A DNA stretch of 32,322 bases from Pseudomonas synxantha (lineage in GTDB: Bacteria > Pseudomonadota > Gammaproteobacteria > Pseudomonadales > Pseudomonadaceae). Of the stretch, positions 26,705-32,322 are shown piece after piece. How positions within the stretch are numbered: the stretch's first letter is position 1; every line of letters starts with the position of its first letter. Below the pieces are notes generated by a model that saw nothing but the letters and a program-made list of their open reading frames with translations, was not told where the DNA came from and ran no database searches. Position numbers and translations under genes: made by a program. The DNA lies in the NCBI GenBank assembly GCA_945874835.1, contig CAMCJM010000013.1, forward strand, positions 1-32,322, in the 5' to 3' direction.

Positions 26705-27586
26705 ATGACGACGCAGCCAAGTATATGTTTCGTAATTCCCTATTTCGGGCGCTGGCCTTTCTGGATGCCGTTTTTCCTCGAGAGCTGCCGCCGCAATCCA
26801 GATGTAGACTGGTTGCTGTTCAGTGACTGCGGCGTGCCGTCCGAGCTGCCTAGCAATGTGCGGATTGAAAGCATCAGCTACCCAGACTACTGCGCCCTAG
26901 TTGGCAAGCGTCTGGGCATTCCGTTTGCGCCAGAGAATGCATACAAGCTCTGCGATATCAAACCGGCATTGGGTTTTATTCATGAGGACCGTCTACAGGA
27001 CTATGACTTCTGGGCCTTCGGTGACATCGATCTGGTCTTCGGCCAGTTACGCGATTATTTCACCGCTGAGCGGCTGGCGCGGTTCGATCTGTTCTCTACC
27101 CACGAGCGGCGAGTGTCTGGGCATTTATGCCTTATCCGTAATGTACCGAGCATGCGCGAAGCCTTTATGCGGATGCCAAACTGGCAGGCGCGTTTCTGTG
27201 ATCAGCAGCATCATGCGCTGGACGAGGGTGCTTTCAGCCGGATTTTTCTATGGCGTAAGAACTTCCCGCCGCGATTGTTTCGCCTCGTCGGGCTTTTCAA
27301 TCCGTGGCTCCGTCGTAGCGAGTTCGTCGAGGCTTTCAGTACGCCTTCTGGCTGTATTCCTTGGATCGATGGCAGTACTGAGTTTCCGACCTGCTGGTAT
27401 TGGCGCGAGGGACGCTTGAGCAACGACCTTGATCAAGAGCGTGAGTTTCCTTATTTCCATTTCGTCGTGTGGAAGCGTGATGCCTGGCCGGCACTTGGCG
27501 AGCCATCGGCCGATACACTGCAAACGTTGGCAAAACAGTCGGAATGGCGGATCAGCTCACAGGGGTTTGCTCAGGATTATCGATGA
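26705..27586 (+). CDS. DUF6625-like putative glycosyltransferase
   Basis: 293 residues. ICFVIPYFGRWPFWMPFFLESC at the start, AYKLCDIKPALG (79-90), FWAFGDIDLVFG with a D-x-D at 107-109, and FSTHERRVSGHLCLIRN (about 130-146) match the pattern I recall for DUF6625 proteins in polysaccharide loci. The D-x-D and the fold suggest a GT-A type nucleotide-sugar enzyme, not demonstrated. There is no signal peptide. It begins after a 52-bp gap where synteny with P. aeruginosa stops, and its end overlaps the next gene (ATGA). Confidence 0.75.
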   Translation: MTTQPSICFVIPYFGRWPFWMPFFLESCRRNPDVDWLLFSDCGVPSELPSNVRIESISYPDYCALVGKRLGIPFAPENAYKLCDIKPALGFIHEDRLQDYDFWAFGDIDLVFGQLRDYFTAERLARFDLFSTHERRVSGHLCLIRNVPSMREAFMRMPNWQARFCDQQHHALDEGAFSRIFLWRKNFPPRLFRLVGLFNPWLRRSEFVEAFSTPSGCIPWIDGSTEFPTCWYWREGRLSNDLDQEREFPYFHFVVWKRDAWPALGEPSADTLQTLAKQSEWRISSQGFAQDYR

Positions 27587-28731
27587 ACAGACGAATAAAG
27601 GTTCTACAGCTGCAGCCCGATTACAACGTTAAATCGCATGACTTCGCCGATTTGGCCGAGCAGATCGTTAAGGCGTTACCGAGTGAGCGTTATGAGGTGG
27701 TCGCGGCATTCTTGCGTGGTAAGCCGCAACCGGGAGAGCCGGTAAGCCGGGCTGCCCGCTCGGTATATTTTGAGTTCGCCGATAAGCAACTTAAAGGGTT
27801 GCGGCTGCGGGCGATTTGGCAGCTCTATCAGTTTTGCCGCGCCGAGCAGTTCGATGTGGTGATCTGCAACCGCTTTAAACCGGTCAATATGATGTTGCAG
27901 TTGAACCGCTGGTTAAAGGTGCCGTTGTGCATCGGTATCTCTCACGGGTTTGGCGAGTACGATCGTTTTTACCGGCGCCGCCAAGCCAAGCGCCTGATCG
28001 ACAAAGCCTGGCGTTTTGTGGGCGTGTCGCCGGCGGTTAAGCAATATCTGCTGGATTGTGCGTGCGGCTTTACCGAGCACAATACGGTGGCTATCACTAA
28101 CGCCATTGATATTGAACAGGCCACCGCCTTGCAGCATTCGCGTGAAGACGCTCGCCGTCTGCTGGGGCTTGACCCCAATACGCGCCTGGTGGGCGCACTG
28201 GGACGCCTGGTGCCGGTTAAAGGACATATCTATCTGCTCCAGGCGTTTGCCAAGCTCAAAGATCTTTTCCCGCAGGTGCAGCTGGCGATTATTGGCAAAG
28301 GTCGCGAAGAGTCGCGGCTTTTGGCTGAGGTTGAGCGGCTTGGCCTCGGTGGGCGTGTTCACCTGCTCGGCTTTCGTGAAAACGCTCTGCAGTATGTCCG
28401 TGCTTTTGATATTTGGACCATGCCGTCTCTGGCTGAAGGCCTAGGCTTGGCCTTGCTGGAGGGGATGAGCGGGCACTTGCCGGTAATCGCCACGAATGTG
28501 CCGGCAATGCTGCCGCTGATCGAGGGGGCCGGCGGGCTGGCAGTGCCTCCGGCCGACGTTGAGGCATTGAGCCAGGCTTTAAACAGTTATTTAAATCTGA
28601 GCGATCAGCAGTTGCAGGAAAAGGGGGCGCGGGCTTTTGCCTACCTGTGTGCCCATCACGATATTGAAACCTTCCGTCAGCAGTATCGGCAACTCATTGA
28701 CGAGTCGCTGAGTCAGGCGAGTGCCTCCTAA
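27583..28731 (+). CDS. GT4 glycosyltransferase, second paralogue
   Basis: 382 residues from ATG 27583, which overlaps the previous stop (ATGA). An upstream in-frame start at 27544 is less likely. It shares features with the WapH-like protein: LQLQPDYN start, GLRLRAIWQLY, NRFKPVN, ISHGFGEYDRFYRRR and VGVSPAVKQYL. The donor half has GALGRLVPVKGHIYLLQAF and PSLAEGLGLALLEGMSGHLP with the E-x7-E motif. It probably adds a hexose to the outer core. Its TAA overlaps the next ATG (TAATG). Confidence 0.88.
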   Translation: MNRRIKVLQLQPDYNVKSHDFADLAEQIVKALPSERYEVVAAFLRGKPQPGEPVSRAARSVYFEFADKQLKGLRLRAIWQLYQFCRAEQFDVVICNRFKPVNMMLQLNRWLKVPLCIGISHGFGEYDRFYRRRQAKRLIDKAWRFVGVSPAVKQYLLDCACGFTEHNTVAITNAIDIEQATALQHSREDARRLLGLDPNTRLVGALGRLVPVKGHIYLLQAFAKLKDLFPQVQLAIIGKGREESRLLAEVERLGLGGRVHLLGFRENALQYVRAFDIWTMPSLAEGLGLALLEGMSGHLPVIATNVPAMLPLIEGAGGLAVPPADVEALSQALNSYLNLSDQQLQEKGARAFAYLCAHHDIETFRQQYRQLIDESLSQASAS

Positions 28732-29615
28732 TGAGTCAGAATTCCGAGCTGGTCAGCGTCATCATCGCCTCCTATAACCACGCGCCTTATATTGAGGAGT
28801 GTATTCTCAGTGTGCTGGGGCAAACCTACCCGCATGTCGAGCTTTTGGTCGTGGATGATGGTTCGACCGACGACAGCGTTGAGCGTATTCAGCGCTTGCA
28901 GGCCGAGCATAGCTTCGATTTTCAAGTGCAGCAAAACCAGGGGCTGACCCGCACGCTGAACTCGGCAATTGCTCGAGCCAAAGGTGAGTTGATTGTGCCG
29001 TTCGGTTCGGATGATGTGATGCTACCTGAGCGCCTGGCCAAGCAGGTGGCCTATATGGCGGATAAGCCTGGCGTTGGGATATGTGCCGGCAATATAGAAC
29101 TGATCGATTCGCAGGGCACACTATTTCCCGAGGCTCGCCAGCGTCGCGATGTCCCGTATCGCCGGATGGACTTCGATGATGTGTTTATGGAGCGTAAGCC
29201 CTATGCGCCTGCCACAACCTTGATGATCCGCAAGGAGGCATTGGAGAAAGTAGGCGGCTTTGACCCTGAGATTCGCCTGGAAGATCTGGCGATTGAGTTG
29301 AAGATCACCCATGCTGGTTACACCATCGATTGCCTAGGTGAGGTGTTGGCGCGATACCGCAAGCACGCCACTAATTCGTACAAGAACCACCGTTTTATGA
29401 TCGACAGCATTCTGCGTATTTATGCCTTGTACAGCGATCATCCGCAGTGTGAGTTTGTGCGTACGCGCTTTCTCAGCTCCATGTTCCTCAAATGCTCCAA
29501 CCGTGATCGCCAGTTGGCGCGCGAGTTGTTGGCGCAGATTCCGTTTAAACAGTGGTCGAAGAAAACCTGGCGTGGCTTGATGCGTCTGTACTTCTCTCCA
29601 TTGGAAAAGGGCTGA
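28731..29615 (+). CDS. GT2 family glycosyltransferase
   Basis: 294 residues. GT-A markers: VSVIIASYNHAPYIEECILS (8-27), VVDDGSTDDS with DDGS at 42-45, GELIVPFGSDDVMLPE with SDD at 93-95, and a likely catalytic ED in IRLEDLAIE. The C-terminal 80 residues are helical and specific to this subgroup. Position one step before the waaL pair recalls wapR (a core rhamnosyltransferase) of P. aeruginosa, but I cannot confirm orthology, so no symbol is given. Coupled upstream by TAATG; six bases separate it from the acetyltransferase gene. Confidence 0.88.
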   Translation: MSQNSELVSVIIASYNHAPYIEECILSVLGQTYPHVELLVVDDGSTDDSVERIQRLQAEHSFDFQVQQNQGLTRTLNSAIARAKGELIVPFGSDDVMLPERLAKQVAYMADKPGVGICAGNIELIDSQGTLFPEARQRRDVPYRRMDFDDVFMERKPYAPATTLMIRKEALEKVGGFDPEIRLEDLAIELKITHAGYTIDCLGEVLARYRKHATNSYKNHRFMIDSILRIYALYSDHPQCEFVRTRFLSSMFLKCSNRDRQLARELLAQIPFKQWSKKTWRGLMRLYFSPLEKG

Positions 29616-29621
29616 CAGGTT

Positions 29622-30257
29622 ATGGGGCTGTGGGCGCGTTTTTTGGCAAAGCAGGCCAAAAAGCAACTGCGTATGTTGCCTAGATTGCAGCGTGGGCCAG
29701 CGAAGTTTCTCCAGCGCTATCCTCATTACCAGATCGGTCTGGGGACTTACGGCATACCTATCGTGCATGATTGGCAGGAAGGGGCGACGCTCAGGGTCGG
29801 TAGTTACACCTCTATTGCCGAGCATGTGGAGATTTTTCTGGGCGGCCATCATCGCAGTGATTGGCTCACAACCTATCCGTTTCGCGCGATGATTGAAGAG
29901 GCTCAGGACATTCAGGGCTATGCCGTGAGCCGGGGTGATGTGGTGATCGGCAGTGATGTATGGCTGTGCACTAATAGCGTGATCCTGTCAGGCGTCACGG
30001 TAGGGCATGGCGCCGTGGTTGCGGCCGGTGCTGTCGTGAGCCGAGATGTCGCCCCTTACTCTATAGTGGCAGGTAATCCGGCGCGGCACGTACGTTGGCG
30101 TTTCCCACCTGAGGTCTGCGCGGCGCTGCTTGAGGCCGCTTGGTGGGAGTGGCCGGAGCAAGAGGTGCGTAGCATCAGCCTGCTGTTGTGCAGTGACCAG
30201 CTCGATAGCTTTCTGCAATATGCCCGGCAGCGTGCGGCGAAGGCTAAAGCGCTGTAA
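29622..30257 (+). CDS. CatB-like (xenobiotic acyltransferase type) O-acetyltransferase
   Basis: 211 residues. A basic N-terminus is followed by a left-handed beta-helix: TLRVGSYTSIAEHVEIFLGG, VVIGSDVWLCTNSVILSGVT, VGHGAVVAAGAVVSRDV and YSIVAGNPARHVR. GGHHRSDWLTTYPF (74-87) contains H77, the position of the catalytic His in this family. It likely acetylates a core or outer-core sugar with acetyl-CoA. It ends the plus-strand cluster and converges on the kinase-like gene with an 11-bp gap; no terminator is obvious between them. Confidence 0.85.
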   Translation: MGLWARFLAKQAKKQLRMLPRLQRGPAKFLQRYPHYQIGLGTYGIPIVHDWQEGATLRVGSYTSIAEHVEIFLGGHHRSDWLTTYPFRAMIEEAQDIQGYAVSRGDVVIGSDVWLCTNSVILSGVTVGHGAVVAAGAVVSRDVAPYSIVAGNPARHVRWRFPPEVCAALLEAAWWEWPEQEVRSISLLLCSDQLDSFLQYARQRAAKAKAL

Positions 30258-30268
30258 GTTTGTGCGGA

Positions 30269-30904
30269 TTACGTAAACAGCTCGAGGGCCTGCTGCTTGG
30301 CGATGCGGCTATAGCCTTCTTTTAGTGCTTCAAGGTGTTCTTCGAACAGCCACTTCTGGTCTTCCACATAGCGGCGCATGTGTTTCAGGTTACGCTTGCG
30401 TTTGTGCAGGCTGAGTGCGAAATGGCTGATGTGCATGTCGGCGAGATCAATCAAACCCAGCTGCCCGTCAGGCTGCACCAATACGTTTCCCAGGTGCACC
30501 GAGCGAAAGTAAACGCCGCAGGCGTGGAGTTTGGCCAGCAACTCGCCAAACTGCTCCACAAGCTCCTGGCGTCGCTCGCCAGGGCTGTGACTCAGTACGT
30601 GGCGCAGGGTTTGCCCGGGGAGTGGCCAGTAATGCACAGCAGTTTTATTGATTGGATCAATCAGCCAATACACGTGGATGATTTTCGGGCTGCTAAAGCC
30701 TAAGTCATTTAGACGTACTGCGTTCTCTGCAAAGCGTTTGGCGTAAGGCTTAAGGGTTTCACGGGAAAAGGCTGAGCGCTTACGAAACAACTTCAGAAAG
30801 CTGCCGTCCGTCAGTTTAAGAACTTTTGGTCCAAGGCCGTCGAGTTCAAGCACGCTGGCATTGGCAATGAGCGTGCTCAACTCGGGCTGGGAAAGCGTTT
30901 GCAT
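30269..30904 (-). CDS. Kinase-like LPS core protein downstream of waaL
   Basis: 211 residues from ATG 30904, which overlaps the waaL stop (TAATG); a longer frame starting at 31132 lies inside waaL and is rejected. Kinase-fold markers: FLKLFRKRS with K38, the E60 region, GVYFRSVHLGNVLV with N140, and GLIDLADM with D153. The usual catalytic Asp position holds Ser/Val (RSVHLGN). The same layout, a kinase-like gene after waaL, occurs in P. aeruginosa (PA4998). It may act on core or Kdo phosphates; function unproven. Confidence 0.82.
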   Translation of the reverse strand: MQTLSQPELSTLIANASVLELDGLGPKVLKLTDGSFLKLFRKRSAFSRETLKPYAKRFAENAVRLNDLGFSSPKIIHVYWLIDPINKTAVHYWPLPGQTLRHVLSHSPGERRQELVEQFGELLAKLHACGVYFRSVHLGNVLVQPDGQLGLIDLADMHISHFALSLHKRKRNLKHMRRYVEDQKWLFEEHLEALKEGYSRIAKQQALELFT

Positions 30905-32091
30905 TAGCGCTGGGCTCCTTGTGCCTGCCGCGTTCGGACGCTCAGTGCTGCAATCAGTGCCAAGGGTATCCAGGTTGCCAGCCAGTGTTCTTTGGGTCTT
31001 GGCAGGATATCTCCTCCCTCCGTTAGGCCGGCACCGATGCCGTATACGAGTAGAGCCCCACAAACGATGAACAAATAGTTGCTTCGGTGCTTCCAGCACT
31101 GGATGAGGGCTAAGCCGTGCATTGCGAGCCAAAGTGCGAGACCGATAATGCCGGTGTAATACAAAACCCCCAGCGCAAAGTTGTGGGGTTCACTGAAGCT
31201 AGTGTTGAGCTCGGCGATAAATATCGCTAGGTGTGCGCCAAAGCCAAAACCTTGCCAGGGTTGTTGAGCAACCATGCTGAGGGTTTGGGTCCATAGTTCA
31301 GGCCGATAAGACAGGCCGCGATTGGATAAAACTTCCGGGTAGAGCATGGCTAGAGCCAGCGCTCCCAGTAAGCCGCAGAGCAGCAGCCAAGCGGAGCGTT
31401 TATTCCAGCATGCAACTATCAGCCAGGCGCAGGTCAGTGCAGTTGCCACAATTGGTGTACGTGAGCCTGTAGCCAGCAGCGCCATCCCCATTACAGCGGC
31501 GGCAATTAGTGCGAGCCCGCTGTGGCGAGGGCTTTGGGTCATGCTCAGCGCAAGCCAGAATGCGCAAAAAAAGCCGAACACATGCGAACTTAGCAGGGGG
31601 TTGTCTAGTGCGCCGTAGCCAATCAGCCGTTCGCCCGGAGCTGCGTTGGCTATGAACATCATTAGGCTATAAGCGGTTAGCGGCAGCATCAATACGGCCG
31701 CGAATAGTGTGCTTTGGGCGAGTCGCATATTGGCTTGCAGCGCTATCAGCGCAGAGGCGGCAAACAGCATCAGAATATAGAGCGGGCGCTTGAATAGCGT
31801 GCCGAAGGATTGCTCGGTGTCTGACCAGCTAATGCTGATCAAGGCCCAGGTCGAGAACATCAATAAGGCGATGAGCACAGGCTCTTGCAAGAGCGCTAGG
31901 CCGATACGGGGGCGCAACGCCAGAGCGATTAAAGTGGGGGCGGCTATCAGCGCGTAGAAGGCCTTATGATAAAAACTGCGCTCAGGCAGGGCGGCCAGCC
32001 CGATGAGCAGAACTACAAAGCCTGCAGGCAGTAACCAATTGCAAATAAGGGCGTGTACTTGCTGTGTCCGTGAGTCGATCTGTGTGTGCAT
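30904..32091 (-). CDS. waaL: O-antigen ligase WaaL
   Basis: 395 residues with about ten to twelve hydrophobic membrane segments spread over 15-145, 165-255 and 305-385. The long periplasmic loop ends in SEPHNFALGVLYYTGIIG, which fits the H[NSQ]X9GXXG ligase motif; the His is residue 303, the number recalled for the essential His of P. aeruginosa WaaL. R211 in TGSRTP is another typical charged residue. It joins O antigen from undecaprenyl diphosphate to the core at the periplasmic face. The sequence is visibly richer in A/T than aceEF or glnE. Ribosome site weak. Confidence 0.93.
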   Translation of the reverse strand: MHTQIDSRTQQVHALICNWLLPAGFVVLLIGLAALPERSFYHKAFYALIAAPTLIALALRPRIGLALLQEPVLIALLMFSTWALISISWSDTEQSFGTLFKRPLYILMLFAASALIALQANMRLAQSTLFAAVLMLPLTAYSLMMFIANAAPGERLIGYGALDNPLLSSHVFGFFCAFWLALSMTQSPRHSGLALIAAAVMGMALLATGSRTPIVATALTCAWLIVACWNKRSAWLLLCGLLGALALAMLYPEVLSNRGLSYRPELWTQTLSMVAQQPWQGFGFGAHLAIFIAELNTSFSEPHNFALGVLYYTGIIGLALWLAMHGLALIQCWKHRSNYLFIVCGALLVYGIGAGLTEGGDILPRPKEHWLATWIPLALIAALSVRTRQAQGAQR

Positions 32092-32183
32092 CTATGCTTT
32101 GGTCCAGTTTGGCAGTGAGTCGCGATTCTACAGGATCAAGTCAGGCCTTTTCTTGGCCGGTCCGAATTTCTTCCAGCCTGAAT
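32092..32183. other. Short region between waaL and an IS30-type element
   Basis: 92 bases. On the minus strand TAGAAT (32130-32125) could be a -10 box for waaL, with no good -35. The right part should contain the end of the IS30-type element, but its inverted repeat cannot be defined from one end. Confidence 0.35.
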
Positions 32184-32322
32184 TCAACTCATAAGTGCAA
32201 CGCTCACCCCTGCATACACTTCGTACGGTGTCTTCCAGCCCAAGCGTTTGCGTGGTCGTAAATTGATCTTCGCAACGACCCGATTCACGCTTTCCACCGT
32301 CAGCGCACTGAAGTCACTGCCC
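32184..32322 (-). mobile_element. IS30-family transposase, C-terminal fragment
   Basis: Reading on the minus strand from the window edge gives GSDFSALTVESVNRVVAKIN, then LRPRKRLGWKTPYEVYAG and VSVALMS before TGA at 32186-32184. NxRPRKRLGWKTPxEV is the C-terminal signature of IS30-family transposases and includes the region just after the catalytic Glu. The rest lies outside the window. The element faces the same way as waaL and lies about 90 bp upstream of it. Confidence 0.88.

Noticed and set aside
30905-31132. Upstream extension of the kinase-like gene after waaL
   Set aside because: The extension lies inside waaL in another frame; the TAATG overlap at 30904 is the natural start.

Overview
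The window is a chromosomal segment from a Pseudomonas-type gammaproteobacterium. GC content is high, and the order msrA - dipA-like - aceF/aceE - glnE - ilvE - waaF/waaC/waaG/waaP - kinase genes - carbamoyltransferase - glycosyltransferase - waaL matches the P. aeruginosa PA5018 to PA4998 neighbourhood as I remember it. Both ends lie in insertion-sequence transposase genes: an IS5-family C-terminus at 3-128 (+) and an IS30-family C-terminus at 32184-32322 (-).

Layout. 381-4008: an HD-GYP phosphodiesterase gene downstream of a padR regulator, divergent from a phytoene desaturase/retinol saturase-like flavoprotein; the divergent region holds two copies of a 16-bp palindrome that look like PadR operators. 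4021-7371: msrA and, upstream of it, a dipA-type c-di-GMP gene (PAS-GAF-PAS, degenerate GGDEF, EAL) interrupted by one in-frame TAG exactly between the GGDEF and EAL domains. 7407-7937: an unrecognised secreted protein. 8080-12383: the aceE-aceF pyruvate dehydrogenase operon, with a terminator behind it and two matched palindromes upstream in the region shared with divergent glnE. 12650-16591: glnE and ilvE. 16592-16789: a cluster of dispersed palindromic repeats.

16790-30257 is a long LPS core cluster, nearly all translationally coupled by ATGA, TAATG or TGATG overlaps: heptosyltransferases WaaF and WaaC, a 20-codon coupled mini-ORF, glucosyltransferase-family WaaG, a set of WaaP/InaA-fold kinases (one with two kinase folds in one chain and one lacking the usual catalytic Asp), a NodU/CmcH-type carbamoyltransferase and a WapH-like GT4. 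After a 52-bp gap the conserved order is replaced by a strain-type module: a DUF6625-like protein, a second GT4 paralogous to the WapH-like one, a GT2 and a CatB-like O-acetyltransferase. Converging on it from the other strand are the O-antigen ligase waaL and a coupled kinase-like gene.

Together the right half builds, phosphorylates, carbamoylates and decorates the LPS core, and WaaL then caps it with O antigen. The points most worth checking are the split dipA, the mini-ORF with hairpin between waaC and waaG, the paired palindromes upstream of aceE, the PadR operator pair, the tandem-kinase protein and the replaced outer-core module. No rRNA, tRNA, CRISPR array or prophage was seen, and no stretch over 300 bases lacks a gene.
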